A DNA stretch of 64,000 bases from Lasioglossum baleicum (GCF_051020765.1 NC_134933.1:5057461-5121460); one strand, 5' to 3'; shown: positions 1 through 12,985, counted from the first letter of the stretch. The notes: generated from the sequence alone by a model not told the origin. Program-made: numbers and translations.

Positions 1-2137
1 TTTTAAATTTTTGTTATTGGGCCAGCTAAAGAAGTTGTAAAAATCAATTTTTAGTATTTTTTTCACAATTACGACCAAATGCATTTTTTCAACTTATTTA
101 TTAGACGTCATTTACTAAATTAATTCTTCTAGCCTTACAGAGAAATTGGAGTCCATTCATATAAAAGTTATTCTGATTTAAAGTGTGTGGAATCAGTTAT
201 GCTCCTTACTGTATATAGAGTGATAAATTATTTCGTATATTTTGAAAAAGTAAAATATTTCAATCACCTTTTTTCTTAGAAATCGTATATCGAGGTTTTT
301 CGATAGGAGAACGCGAAAGTTTTTTGTGCCAAATATTTCAGCTGCTTCGACCATTTCGAAAATTGGCGATAGCTATACTCTGTGTTCAAGCATCGATGTG
401 TTGTCGTTGGGTCTAGTTATACGGGGAATCCGAATATTTTTATCCGATTTGTTTGATGGACTTTCACTGTGCGTCCAGATTTGTCGCAGCCCCATGGGAA
501 ATTTTTTTAGGAATACTGGCGGACCGTAATTCGTTGAAACTTCTGTAAAATTTTATTTTATTGTTACCCGCCAGCAAATATTTGTATCGAATTTTGTTGG
601 CTCGTCAAACAGAGAGCCGTCGTTTTCATGGAAGAACATTAATTGGTATTCAATTTCATATCCCTATTACTCCCTTTTCCGAATTACTTCGATGTCCGTG
701 GAATTTCGATGGTATAAACTAATAATGTTATCAAAGAGTTTGTTTGCCGTGGACAAAGTGTTACGCGAAAGCACAGAATCAAATTTGCTCAGCTTTATTT
801 TCGAGGAAATCGATTTTCAAAATGTATCGGACGCGCGCACGTTGATGTACGCGAGAAGTGAAAACAGTCGGCCATACACAGACACGTTGGCAGCACCTAT
901 TCAAAAGCTCGCGTGCTTTAAGAACTTTTGAAATCGTTTTCAAATGAATTTGGATCTATATTTATGGCTTATTTTTGCTAGCAATATCGCCGCTTCATGA
1001 TTTCAAATTATGAATTATTTCAATTGATTTCTGTTTTTATTTTAGAAATAGTAATTAAGTGAAAATTAGTAGGAATGCAAACTAAGCATTAATAAAAGAA
1101 TTCATTATTTTATTCAATTTCCAAATAATGAAACAATCTAGAGAAGAATCAGTTTCATATTCAAATTAACTAACGCACGTTTCAGAATAACGTTTAACCA
1201 AATGAGATGATTATTCTCTAAATGTATTGTTTGCTGAATGGAACAATGTGCTCCCAGCAACGAAGTGACAAAGAAAGATGATAAAATATTAAAAAAGAGG
1301 AGGAATAACGGAACAGAATGTTTGTTTGCACGATTGAGTAATTGCTCGATTTACAGGATAATTAGAGAGGAGTTCTTCTATTGTGTTTGAACGGGTTTCC
1401 GGTCCGTTTTCTCCTATAACTTTCCATTGAAGAAGCAGGCAAGTATAAACGATTGAAAGGTAGAGAAACACAGACCGTGGACAGATCAAAGCTCGCGGCG
1501 GGCACATTAAGGGTTTACATCTCAGGTGGCTCAATTTAATTGAAGAACAGCAGGTACACCGAGACCCGTTTTCCTTCTCATCGTATTACCATAGTTGAGT
1601 AGCACGCGCTCGGACAGCGAACAAGGAATTCACAGCGCTGCCTCGACCTTGCTCCCGCTCTAATTGGCAGACGGTGATCTAAAGTCTAAAGTATCGAATT
1701 TAAGCGTCCGTTTAATGACAAAACTGCTATTATTCTTCACAGTCGCCTCGACCGTACCCTGGCACCTTGTTATAGTCTGCCTGGCTGTCTTCAGTCCGAT
1801 CGATAAAACCGAGTGAATTAATTTAACAATGCCCTGTTGTTCCATAATTTTCCATTCGCAAACGGCAATCGGGACAGCAGGAAAATCGAGTCTCCTTTAC
1901 ACGATTGAGACCTTAACTCTCATTCCACGGCAGTCATTTATTATTTCCTACGATCAGTTCGCCAGCTACGTAATTTCCCACGATGCATCTTTTACTACGT
2001 TCGGGCCATTATATTATTTGTCGTTCGACACGTTCTAATAAATTATAATAAATTCTTATAGAGCGCGCAAGTATATAAATTACATAATATTATGAATGCA
2101 TCAGTGTTAAGAATCGCCTAATTTCCTGTATCTGAAG
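1..2137. other. AT-rich non-coding stretch, nothing recognised
   Basis: This stretch is AT-rich with short T and A runs. Open frames are short (up to about 100 codons), mostly lack an ATG, and show no known domain. I see no RNA gene and no inverted-repeat-bounded element here until the hAT-type MITE that begins at 2138. Confidence 0.5.
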
Positions 2138-2368
2138 CAGAGTTGTGCAGAATTACGAGTGAATTACTCCAGGGATTATAATTACAAAGTAATTGAATTA
2201 CATTGTATTTCAATTACAAATCTGATTGAAATACTTAGTAATTGAATTAATTGAAAGGTTTGAATTATGTAATTCAGTTACGACGTAGTTGAATTACTAT
2301 ATAATTCAAATACAATGTAATTCAATTGTGTAACTGAATCACAACTTAATTAAATTAGCACAACCCTG
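2138..2368. mobile_element. hAT-type MITE, 231 bp
   Basis: The element starts CAGAGTTGTGC and ends GCACAACCCTG, so the termini are inverted repeats of the form CAG-GTTGTGC with one mismatch in the first 11 bases. The flanks are ATCTGAAG (2130-2137) and ATTTGAAG (2369-2376), an 8-bp target duplication with one mismatch. CAG/CTG ends with 8-bp duplications are the established signature of the hAT superfamily. The inside is almost entirely repeats of a TAATTGAATTAC-like motif in both orientations and has no coding capacity, so it would have needed a transposase in trans. The single mismatch in the duplication implies an old insertion. Confidence 0.8.
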
Positions 2369-2435
2369 ATTTGAAGTACAGTAAATATTCGATCTAAGAA
2401 ACGTGACCTGTACGACCTAAGAGAAACGAATATCC

Positions 2436-2566
2436 CCTCCACTGTGTTTACACCCGCTGACCTATTCTACGTTCGGCGAATTCACAAAAAAATGTTAGAA
2501 CTGAACGAGCTTTAAAGCATCACGGACCCGAGGACTTTTGGATCGAACCTTTACTGTAATATTCGA
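2436..2566 (+). repeat. Dispersed repeat, copy 1
   Basis: About 130 bases are clearly alignable, in the same orientation, to 8198-8321. Shared blocks include GTGTTTAC, GTTCGGCGAA, TCACAAA, TAGAACTG, ACGAGCT, ACCCGAGG and ATATTCGA, in the same order with only small indels. No terminal inverted repeats or target duplications were found at the edges, so the family is not identified. Confidence 0.7.
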
Positions 2567-5500
2567 ATGAATAGAGTTTTTCCGTGAAAGATATGCGCCG
2601 ACCTGCGTTCGTTGAACAAACAAACAAGAAGAGGTGTAGCATTGTGGGAGTCTGTGAAAAAAAACGGAAAAAATTGGCCGTTTAATCATGTTGCCGGTGC
2701 GTGTCATAACAGATCCATTTCGGTTGGCGATCGCTTTCGTTTCAACGGGCATACTCAGCCCGTACTAGGTATGTATCGAGCACGCTGAAAGTATCGCCGT
2801 TGAACTTCCGAGCACTCGATTCCACCGGCGCGGCACGGCGGCGGTGTTAGCGGTTCACATAAATGGAGAGAGAGAAGCCAGCACACGCCGCATGCAGTAT
2901 ACACACTACACACGCATGTGCGCCCGTCGGCGAAGAGATTTCATAGTCCATGTAGTTTGGCATCAATGCGAGATCTGGGGTTGGTTTCAAACGTGCGATA
3001 AAGCCATTTCAAATTGAATAACAGATTTCTGAGCACACAACAAAATGCACTTGCCGCGAAACGCTTCTGAAACCTGGAAAAGAGGGTGGAACAATAGTGC
3101 GCCGGTTTTACCCTCCGCCTACACTTTCCATTCGGCCTTGCGGCCTGAACTTGTCTTCCTCGAGGACTCCTAGCAACCGGAAATCATCCACGCAAGGATC
3201 AGCAGAGATTTTGGACTCGGCAATACAAATTTTCATGCGGCAATATAATAAAATACGGCAACTTTTCGGAAGTTTTGGATACTGTACACCGTAATTATTT
3301 CAAACTAGAAAGATAAAAAATATTGTTTTAGAATTCCGGCTCACATATAATAGAATGCATTTATGTGCATGTGTGCGAAATTTCAAATAACGAGTTCCAT
3401 TTTTCCATCTCTTTTTAACACGGCCGAGCATAATCATTTACCTTGGAGACGACCAGAGACTGGTAAAAGATAAACGTAAACATCGAAATGTAGTTGTAGT
3501 CAAACTTGTTAATGAATCATGTAATGATTCGCGGAATAAGTAGATTCATTAAAGCGGCGTCGATGATATCCCGGGACCATAAAATTGTTACGCGAGCCTC
3601 ATTAACAGCGACCAACCATCTTTGAATTTACGATAACAGACAATGTTTGAATAGAATATTTCAGAAATTTTCATTATCGGGGCCATGCCTGAAATTATTT
3701 GTCCTTTAGGCACTGTAAAATTTGAACAAAATCATTTCTGTTCGAAAGATCTAAGGTAACGATCGAATCGTATCGTAAACGTGTTTTAATTGTTCGAATA
3801 ATTTCAAAATATCGCGTTGTTCTTGCTGCGTTTAACTCGGCGATTTCGAGCGAGCAAGATCGACTAATTAACTTATCTTTGAAAGCGCTCGGGCTGGTTG
3901 TACTTAAGTCGATTCGATCGTAATATTTTCGTGCATTCATGGGACATTGGAGGCTGTTCAAGGCAAAGCGACAAGCAGACACTGTGATTAGTGTCACCGA
4001 AGGCCAACGGCAAATATCTCCTTGGTAATTAAGAAGCCATCGTTACATTAAATCCACATCTACGTGCAATTAATATTACACGCCGAGCCGTATCCTTTGA
4101 TTCATTGGCGATTTAATGAGGCCGGACAATTAAAAAAACAGGTTTTCCGATCGAGCGCTTGGTCCTTTCCTCGAACCGTCATATTGGATTGTTGTTATTT
4201 AAAGCACCGCAGCACGGTGGTTGGATGCGGAAGCGATTTTTTCCAAAAATATTATTAAGCTAAAATCGATACTTTGAAATGAAATATTCAATCCGCTGTA
4301 GTCCGCCAATTTCCAACCCGATGACGGAATCGTAAAAAGAAGACGAGCATAATTTATTTACACGTATCGAATGCTTGATGAAGCTTTTTATCAATGCTCC
4401 GTTGCAATTCGATTGAATAGAAAGCGGCGGCGTGTCGCTGGAACCGCCATTAAAAATCAACGCGATCGTATGAATAATAATTATTTATGCAATAAAGCGA
4501 CGACCATTGTCGATCGTCGACGGGAACATTATTTTTAAACGCGGCGTGTCGCCGGAACAATAACATTGCACCTTTAAAAAGACAATTGCATCGGGATTTT
4601 GTAAAACAACAATTACGAATTCATACTATCGTTACGCCACTGTGATCAGCGGACGTACCGATATCCATTATATATCTAATATATACGTTAATCACACTAT
4701 TCAACGCATTGAACAATAATTTAGTACGGATTCCGGGTCTGTTTTGCACGACAAAGTGAAATTGGGTCAATTAATAATCGCTTCAATGTGTAATTTCCGT
4801 GTTCCATCGCGCGGCCACCGCTCTCTTATCAACCATTCGAATTGCTCGTGTGCAACCGTGTTACAAGATTACCGGGCGCAATAATTTCTGCCAAACGACC
4901 CCCCGCTTTAAAATTCCAGCATTTTTGCACATTTCGCTGAAAAATTGTCCGATGCAACCCACAACTAAACAGGAGAATCTACTAAACGTATTATATCCAG
5001 ATATTCGAAAAAAGATCGCTTCTGAACAATAGAACAATGCAAAATACTGTTACATGTAAAATTATTGCTCATAATTGTACTAACTTATTTCATACACTTC
5101 CGAATGGCGTGCTGGGAATTTAATTAATTTTATTTGGCAAAAGACACCTGATTTTTCGGCAGGCTCGTGAATCCCGAATGATTCTTTTTCAGCAGTGTGT
5201 GTAGATTTCTTAGAAAAATGGAGGGCAGAGCGGCGCGCTGGCTCGCTGTGTTCAGTGGCAGTCGACGGCTGGGAACTTCCGGGGAAACTAATATTCCGAA
5301 AGTTTCCAGGGTTGACACGTTCGAGGGCTGGCTGGGCTGGGTTTGCGAGAGGGATTGGGCGATGCGGGAATTTTACGGCGGGAGTTTCGAAGCCCGCAGT
5401 CACCAACACTCGCCAGCGAGAAAGCGGCGGCGGCAGGGAAGTTTGCGCCTCGCGATCGGTCGAAAGCGCCTCGCCGGCTACGTGTTATGTAGATGTCGTC

Positions 5501-6548
5501 GTCGGACGGATGGTTATATAGCTTTCCACAGGTACTAGGAGCCTGTTGTACGAAATTAGCATGGCCGTGATAGAATTGAATTTATTCATGTACGATTTAA
5601 ACTAGCTGACGAGGGTAGCGTGCCTTTGTTGAGCGTCCTCGAGCGTTCCTCGCCTTTCTTCCTCCCCCTGCTCGTCTTCGTCTCTCTCTCGCAGGTTCGT
5701 ACAGCCCCCCCTCTCTCTTTCTCGTGGTTCCATGCAAACTATTCTCTCGTTCGTCCTTCTCAGACTCGCATGACCCGCCGGACACTTAGGTGTGTTCTGC
5801 TCGCGACACGATCGCCGCTCCTCTCTGTGGCGGTGCAAAACCGCGCGGCCAGTGCCGGCACGAACTGCATGCCCTCCCGCGCGTGCCACTCGTGCATTCT
5901 TTGCACCGATCGAACCTTATGCAGATCCGCCCTCGGCTGAATTTGTGCTCGGTGCAAGGTCGTGCATCCGCCGACTCAGTGACCGAGAGAGTCCACTTCG
6001 CTCCTTGTCACTGCTACGGGGATGGCTTTCTCCAACGTGGTCGAACGAATCTTTTGTATTGTATGATAATTGCGAATACAGTAGGTTCTCGCTCGTTGCA
6101 CTCGTTCGTCGTATTTATTTGTGCAAGGTGTATTTCAAAAGTTAAACCAGCGTGGACGCCGACCGGAACACAATCGCATTCGTTGTGTCAATAATCGAAC
6201 GGAGGCCGTCGGAAAGGAATCTGAATGGAGTGCATTAATCGCTCACCGTTTGTTATCGCATAAATTGCACATTCTTGTCGCGGAATGAATTTCCCACGTT
6301 CCCTAATCGGGTGGAAATGATTTAATGGCGCATTTAATCGGCGAATAATGCGGAACGATGAAACCATTCTTCGTCTCGCTGGATGCGGGAGCAGGTTGGA
6401 GGAAAGTATCGACCGATTAAAAGCCAGAAAGGATCGATCAAGGCATCAAGGACAGCGGTGAGCTCGTTGTTTGACGTCGTGTTCACCGCATTCGACAATA
6501 TCGTAGACTGGCAGACATTTCGGTGACCCGATTGACGACAGAGAACAC

Positions 6549-6575
6549 GAGAGAGAGAGAGAGAGAGAGAGAGAG
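6549..6575. repeat. (GA)n microsatellite
   Basis: Uninterrupted GA dinucleotides for 27 bases. Nothing else is attached to it. Confidence 0.95.
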
Positions 6576-7049
6576 GGATGGAATAAATATTGCAAAGACG
6601 ATGCCAGACGAATCGACAGGGAAATCTACTTCGCAAAATAGAGCCGGAAACGGTGGGTACGCGTGTCACGTGTACGTGTTCTCACCGAATCCGCTACGAG
6701 TAGTATTTACGAACAACGGTGAACACGTGTCGCGCCTTACTAAACAATGTACTGTCTCAACACGACGGCGATCACGTTAATTGCCTCGGAATAAATCCCA
6801 AGGGGGAACGAAACTTTTACCGGGCGTGAGAGGATCGCGAACTCGCTTCGTTTCCTCGCTGAAATTACCAATCTAGTTTCGTGTAGATTCAAGAAAAGGT
6901 ATATTTGCAAATCGGCTTAGGAAATGTTTATGACAAGGCTTTCATGGAGACAGAAAATATTGTTCTTCTCTGTTTAGAATATTCTGCATTTCTGCCAAGT
7001 GTTTTTGGTTCATTGAGCTGGATGAGGGGTTGGTAATTAATTAAAATGC

Positions 7050-7053
7050 AAAA
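7050..7053 (-). terminator. Likely RNA polymerase III T-run of the 5S gene
   Basis: On the minus strand a TTTT run lies 9 bases past the 3' end of the 5S rRNA sequence, with another TTTT at 7043-7046. Runs of four or more T on the coding strand end RNA polymerase III transcription. Assignment is by position only. Confidence 0.5.
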
Positions 7054-7061
7054 GAATTGTA

Positions 7062-7181
7062 TGCCAACAGCACGTGGTATTCCCAGGCAGTCATCCATCC
7101 AAGTACTAACCACGCTCGACGCTGTTTAACTTCGGGGATCGGACGAGGACCGGTTCTTTGCAGCGAGATGTGACCGTTGGC
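7062..7181 (-). rRNA. 5S ribosomal RNA
   Basis: The reverse complement begins GCCAACGGTCAC and ends GCTGTTGGCAT, 120 bases, the usual 5S length. It is the small RNA of the large ribosomal subunit, transcribed by RNA polymerase III from an internal promoter. The diagnostic blocks are present: CTCGTCCGATC, CCGAAGTTAA, GTTAGTACTTGGATGG and CCTGGGAATACC. Helix I pairs GCCAACG with TGTTGGC, and the distal arm closes with CGTGG/CCACG. CTCGCTG can pair with CAGCG-T-CGAG across helix II/III. The sequence differs from common insect 5S mainly at CGATCCCCGAAG, where CGATCACCGAAG is usual. A T-run follows the 3' end. Preserved pairing suggests a functional dispersed copy, though a recent retropseudogene cannot be excluded. 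Confidence 0.92.
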
Positions 7182-8197
7182 TTCAATACAAATTATTTTG
7201 TCAGATTTTCAGTCGAAGCTTGTGCAATACTGCACAACTAACACCTCGTGTGTACGAAATTCAATTATTCTTCATTTATGGTGAAACAGTCACAAATGTA
7301 TTTGTACGCCGGATATACAGCTTTCTTGGTGATCTGTTGTCAAGCTAGTCGAACCTGTTGGACAATATGTAACAAAATCCAGCGCAGAGCGAGAGCCGGG
7401 TTTTGCGAACGTGGTTTAACGTCGGCAGGTTTCGCAGTCTAGAGCCCCGATCGCTGTAACAGCCGTGATAATGACGACGTAAAGTCACCCCCGCGCTGCG
7501 AACCGGGACAATGGTGTCCCACGGTGACGTCGAAGCGGGTCAGAGAGGACAGCGCGTGCGCCTGACTCATCGGCGAAGAATTATCGTCGTCCGAGATTTA
7601 ATCGCGACCGTTGTCGCTGTTTGCGCACTGTAGTTAAGACTCGGTTGTTTCCTCGTTTTAAGAGCGTTACCGCGCTAGCGCGAGCCTGCCGCTCTTAATT
7701 TAGTTAGCCCGCCGAGTCGGAGCGAGAGGTCCGACCATAAAGACACTTTATCATTAAGGAGACCTTTCCGGCTCGTTCCGTCCGCAGGAGATTTCCAAGA
7801 CACGGGTTCCGGGCGGGAATTTTTCATTTGAACCCCGGCGGCCCGAGAATGGGGTGCTAAGCAGCGAACCGTTTTTCAACCCCGTGGCACCTCCGCGTGT
7901 CCTTTGTTTCGCCCTCCCTTAGTTACTTCTTAATTTCATCTCGGCGGCTTTATCGTTTCGACGAGAGACCACTTCGTGATTCCACTGCCATCGATTCTCG
8001 CCCTGCGGGTATGGAAATCGGATAGCAGGAGGATCGAATTAAAATTTTAATCAACCACGCCGCAATTTTTCTTGAAGTTTTCGACGCACACGGGGAAACG
8101 CTTGCACCGGCCGATTATTTTATGATAGACAGATGAATGTTTCTTGATATCCATTTCATATATTTCGGACAGACACGGAACCGATACTACGTCATCT

Positions 8198-8321
8198 ACT
8201 CTCCGTGTTTACCCGCGCTGTCCATTTCTATGTTCGGCGAAGTCACAAACACATACTAGAACTGTACGAGCTGAGAAACAGCACGCACCCGAGGGTTTTT
8301 CTGGATTCTGAGAATATTCGA
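8198..8321 (+). repeat. Dispersed repeat, copy 2
   Basis: Partner of 2436-2566, about 5.8 kb away in direct orientation. The shared blocks begin near CTCC/GTGTTTAC and end at ATATTCGA, and the sequences diverge immediately on both sides. No duplications or inverted ends are visible. Confidence 0.7.
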
Positions 8322-10605
8322 TTTTCGGTTTTTTATTAGCTGGGATTGCTGTTTGGCCCACAGTGCGCGGGTACGACGCGATCAGGTCAGCAAAATAGAG
8401 GAGCGGAAGAGTTATGTGTTTGTAACTAGCTCTTGGCGGCTTTACGGCCGCCGCTGGCGTTGCTGGATGCAGGTATTCGCGGGAGATTTAGATGTTTTCC
8501 CCGATATGAAAATGAACGAACCCAGGGAAATCGTGGCTGAAAGTCGAAAGGCAGCCTGAATTTCGAGTGTTGAATATCGCTCGGTTCTTCCCGAGCTAAC
8601 CGTGGCGCGGGCTCGCGATAAACACCGACTGCCGAGAGGAATAACGTTTCGTCGCCTGACTGTTCGCCCCGTAAATAAAATAGAAGCGACGAGAGATTCG
8701 GTCTTTCGATTTCGAGAATAGAACCCGGGGCTCATTCCTCTTGCCGTTATTGTTATCGAGGAGGATTTCGGTCCGCGCGAGCGCGCTGGCGACCGTTCCC
8801 ACCGGGAATTACCGTCCGTGAGTTTACGATCCGCGGCAGCGAGTTACATTAAGCGTCGCGATAAAACGCCGGAATTAAAAACTGATTTAAAAAAGATAGC
8901 CGCCTGCGACTTTCGTAATAAAAGCGCGAGTCCTTCGAGCAATTACCCTCCCGGGGTAATAAGAAGCAAACGCCCACACATCCCGGCGAAAACGTTTACC
9001 CGTGGAGCATTTAATGGGCTCTCTCACAGAAAAAACTCGCCGCGTTTTATCGACCGCGACGTGACAAGTCAAATTTAACGCGGGAGAGAAAGAGAAAGAT
9101 TCTCGCCTAATAAGCACCAAACTTCAAAATGTTGTAATGACGCGTTATACCTAAACTACCTGATCTGAATGACTACAAGCCATTGCAAATAATTGCGGAT
9201 CTATAAGATTATAATTAAAGCCATAAGTTAAGTAGAATCGTACAAGCGAGTGTGCGCTAGTTTGCAGTCTATCTCCATATCTAACCGGCTACCAAAATGC
9301 TTGAAAACATTTGTTCGCGATTCAAATCACAATGAACTCGAAGGTCGAAGTCTTCCTTTTATAACATGCCCTGAAAGGTCGCAATAGAAAGATGTTCCTA
9401 ACGAGTACGATGTTTCATAAGCTCGAGATCGCTGTTTGGCCACGTACATATATGGATGTTTCGCGCGACGAAAGGGACAATTTGCTCGGGTTTCCGCGGA
9501 CGAGCTCGGTCGCGACGATGGAAACGCTCCAAGTAGTCTCGTATCATGCATATTTCCTTGTTCGTTTTTCCTCGGTGTCGCCTTTGACGACAACACGAAG
9601 CATAATGGGTCGGGTTCGATTTAATGAGGCGCGTCGACTCGAAAAACGTTTGGTCGCGAACCTTCTCCAAGGATCCTGGCTTGTATTCGCGCGTCAATTG
9701 GTCTGCTCTCTCCGCCTCTACGACGATTTGACTTGAACGTGGACCACCTTCAAGCGACAGAAGCCGGGCGTGCACCGGCTCAAGCTGCTCCGCGACCGGT
9801 CCGATAATTATCTCGAACCGGAGGTGTACTATTAGTGATCGCGGTTTGACGTGTATACCGGGCTCTTATCATCCCGCCTCGCCCCGTCTCAAGCCCTTTG
9901 CATCCTTCCTCGTCGTTAAAAGCTATCCTCCTACCGGGGCCGAACACTCATTACTGTATACTTACGACACATTACGCGATAATTAATACATCATACGTAC
10001 CCGGCGACGGATATCCACCGCCGATAGTCAGGAGCTTCTGGCCTGGCGCAAATTCGAAATCGTCTCGAACGAAACGCTAAAACTAAAATATCGCGTGTAG
10101 ATATACGCTCTTTTCACACAAGTTATATGGCTCTCGTCCCTTTGCACTTCTATAATGAGTTTCACATCAATTATAAATACTCCTGTCAAAATGATTGGTA
10201 AAATAAAAAATTTGTTTCAGTTATTGAAATCAGAAATTTCTATTGGACAGATTTCATCGTATCGTTGTATCCAAGATTTCGAAGATTATCATGCAAAGGT
10301 ACGTGAGAATAAGCGCATGGAAAAGCATCGCTGCGGTAGGATTCGATGCATCCGTGTATTTTACGAACGATTCGACGTGCACCGCGGTGTATTGAGATCG
10401 CTGCGCTCGTAGCCGTTGCGCGGGGGTGTGCGATAACGCGCAACGAAAATTGATAATATTTCACGGGCGGAGAGGCCAGGGACTCCCTTTTATAATTGGT
10501 TGGCATTTGCATGCGGTTTTTACACTTATTGAGGTTTAGCCGCGAACCGGTCGCTCCTCCTGTCCGTTTTTATCATTTATGCCGGCTACACAACCGGCTC
10601 GTAGC

Positions 10606-10711
10606 ACGCGATCCCGACCCCCCTCCGTCCTCCCCCTCACGGAGCCCTCTTTACCTTTCTATCCTCTCTGGCACCCTCTCTCGTCTCCCCTAACACCCCC
10701 TCGGCCCTCGT
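10606..10711 (+). repeat. Pyrimidine-rich tract
   Basis: About 105 bases with strong C+T bias on the plus strand, rich in CCCCT and CTCTC runs. There is no regular period, and long open frames here are composition artefacts. Confidence 0.6.
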
Positions 10712-12519
10712 CGACAGTCGACTCGCTGCCATTTCACAGCCGCGTGGGACGTTTCAGACCACTTACGTCCCCTGTCTCAACGGCCGTGACTTCAAACAAT
10801 TTGCAACCTGTTACCACCGACGATTTCGACACATTTTTCTCTATCGGCGCGCGCGCGCCAATTAAGGATAATTAACCGGCGAGCCGGATCAATTTTTCGA
10901 CTGCGATTCCAAGCGACGCTTAACGAGCGACGAGGAGAGCAGCATTCTGCACTGCTTTTCAATAAGAACCGTGAATTATTTCGGCTCCGGTGCGATTGCA
11001 GAATCCCCAGAATGGCGGTCGGAACGCGTGATTTGATTTGCGTTTGGAGCTGGACTCCATTTCACGAGAGAAATTGTGAACTCGTTGGTGAGACTCTGAT
11101 CTAGATGCTGGTAATAATTGTTAAGTGTGAATTCATTCGATACCTGGAACAGAAACGTATTTCTGGGAAAACCGACACACACAAATTACCTGATATTATT
11201 TTTAAGCCATGTCCACACTGAACCATCATCGAGCAACTTGAAATTGGAAATTGGGAAAGGAGAACTGTGTGAACAGTAAACTTGAGAAATGTATGACATT
11301 GTCGACATCTGACATTGATAGTGAAAGAGGCTCGAAGATTGCAATGCCGCGTAAGTCGACGCAGAGGAGAATGCAATGATTGAGATCCTTTGTTCGCTGA
11401 TCGAACTGTAATTATTGCCGGCGAGCGTAATTTTCTTGGTCGCCCGGCGATTCGGTGGGAATAAAAGGAACAAAGGTAGCGTACGCTAGTTGCGTAATAC
11501 AAATAACGAACTATTCCGCGAGCCGATGAGAGGTAGCTCGTGACAAGGATTAATGGGTCCCGGGATCGGCGTTGCTTATTATTAGTAGTACTACTCGCGT
11601 AATTAGCTATGGGAAAACGTGTAAGCAATGATCGATTCGAACGTCGACTTTCGAGTTTCGCTCTGTTAGTCTCTCCTCTCTCGGACGGAGGTATTGCGGG
11701 CTTCTTTTTCTCGTCCTCTAAAGAGGCTCTTCTTGCCCCGCCGGTATTCCACCGGCGTGCAACTCGTCGATCTGACAGTGATCGAGCACTGTCATTCGAG
11801 TCGACGCGGCATACCTTACAAGATTCTGTACGCGCCGGCAATTATGCTATCTTGGGAATGCCTTGTATCACTCGATTCTCGCTTTTCGCGGCATTAACAA
11901 AAGTACGAACACATCCTAGCGGCTACTGGAAACGGCGCGGTATGCCGTGCGCGCCGCGGTTATTCGAGGTAATGCCACACCACCAAATATGAACCGAAGC
12001 TTAATTAACGTACAAGCAATTAACCGTAGAATTATCGTGCCCGGTTTTGCCCCGACGATTATCGGGAGGAGTGGGATTCCTCGAAACCGGAACGGAACAA
12101 CTCACCGGAGGAAATTATTACCATTGGTTTTTGTTCTCCGTTACGTTGAAAATCGCCGGGGCGGGACGAGAGGGAAGAGAGAAGATAGAGAGAGAGTGAA
12201 CGAGAGGAGAGAGCCGCCCAAGCTCGAGGCCCACGGTCAGTTTTGAGCAGTCCCCGCGGCCGTTGTACATTCAAACACTTTAATTGTTCGTGCGAAGAAC
12301 GGTTTTTACAGGAGTAGTCCGAGGGCCCGTTCAAATATTAACATTTCATTATGCCCGGCCAGCCAGGGACTTGTAAGAATATCACGCCGGAACCTTACGA
12401 TGCACGAAAAGAGTGACGTAGAACCGTAATTTTCGTGTTTCTAAAGGACCCTCGGTTTTCCGAGGATGATAACGAGAATCCACCCGTTCGTTTGTTAAGG
12501 ACATTATAAGAAATCTACC

Positions 12520-12985
12520 CTATTATAACCATAGTGGGGGCTGTGACCATGACCACCTGTATTATATAGATCGTCATACAAATAATACCATCCTAAGACC
12601 GCTCAGTTGAATCAGGAACGTCGTCCGGTGCGTGTCGATCTCGTTCCGACGCGATTTTTGCGCAGTGTTTGAAGTTTTTGGTAATGCATCAGTGTTTAAT
12701 CAATACAATAATATAATTTCACTATATTTTTGTGCTTAAAAAAGGTAAGGGACCTTATAGATTGTCACCGCTTCACCTTGAAATTTTAAGAACAATTTAA
12801 TCAGAAGGTCATAGTAGAAATATTTGTTTCAATTGTTCCCGCAGCCTATAAGTTGGTTCTTAAAAGTATCTAACTTCCACCAATCGTGCAAATATCTATC
12901 CAAAATTCTCCCAAAATGTGTTCAAAGAACAAGCAATAAAAAAGATCAAGAAAATTAAATTGAATGTGTTTTATTCGGGTGTAGA
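12520..12985 (+). other. Candidate LTR-like or small spliced transcript region
   Basis: A locally AT-rich block that looks transcribed rather than coding. A TATATAG stretch lies at 12563-12569 and an arthropod-initiator-like TCAGTT at 12603-12608. A good donor AAG|GTAAGG is at 12745 and a pyrimidine-led acceptor TTCCCGCAG ends at 12844, giving a possible 100-nt intron. AATAAA follows at 12935-12940 with a GT-rich stretch after it. The TATA-to-initiator distance (about 42) is longer than usual. Alternatively this is a fragment of a retroelement LTR. No terminal TG/CA pair with duplication was found. Confidence 0.25.

Larger units (their letters stand above)
2369..7061. other. Non-coding stretch with CpG-dense block
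   Basis: No gene is recognised. It holds the first copy of a dispersed repeat (2436-2566), a CpG-dense block at about 5130-6060, and a GA microsatellite at 6549-6575. Two 18-bp near-copies of GCGGCGTGTCGCYGGAAC lie at 4427-4444 and 4541-4558. Open frames in the CpG-dense block run to about 134 codons on both strands, which is what a base composition poor in stop codons produces, and none shows a known domain. Confidence 0.45.
7182..12519. other. Non-coding stretch, no gene recognised
   Basis: CpG-rich blocks alternate with mixed sequence. It contains the second copy of the dispersed repeat (8198-8321) and a pyrimidine-rich run at about 10606-10711. The longest open frame, 11101-11841 on the minus strand, is 246 codons but shows no domain, signal peptide or repeat that I recognise. 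It sits in a composition where long chance frames are expected. Confidence 0.4.

Noticed and set aside
5130..6200. CpG-dense block with many overlapping open frames, as a promoter or gene
   Set aside because: Frames overlap on both strands without any domain, and CpG density alone does not mark promoters in insects that lack CpG depletion.
11101..11841. 246-codon open frame on the minus strand, the longest in the window
   Set aside because: No domain, signal or repeat is recognisable, and the composition has few stop codons on this strand. I see no support beyond length.
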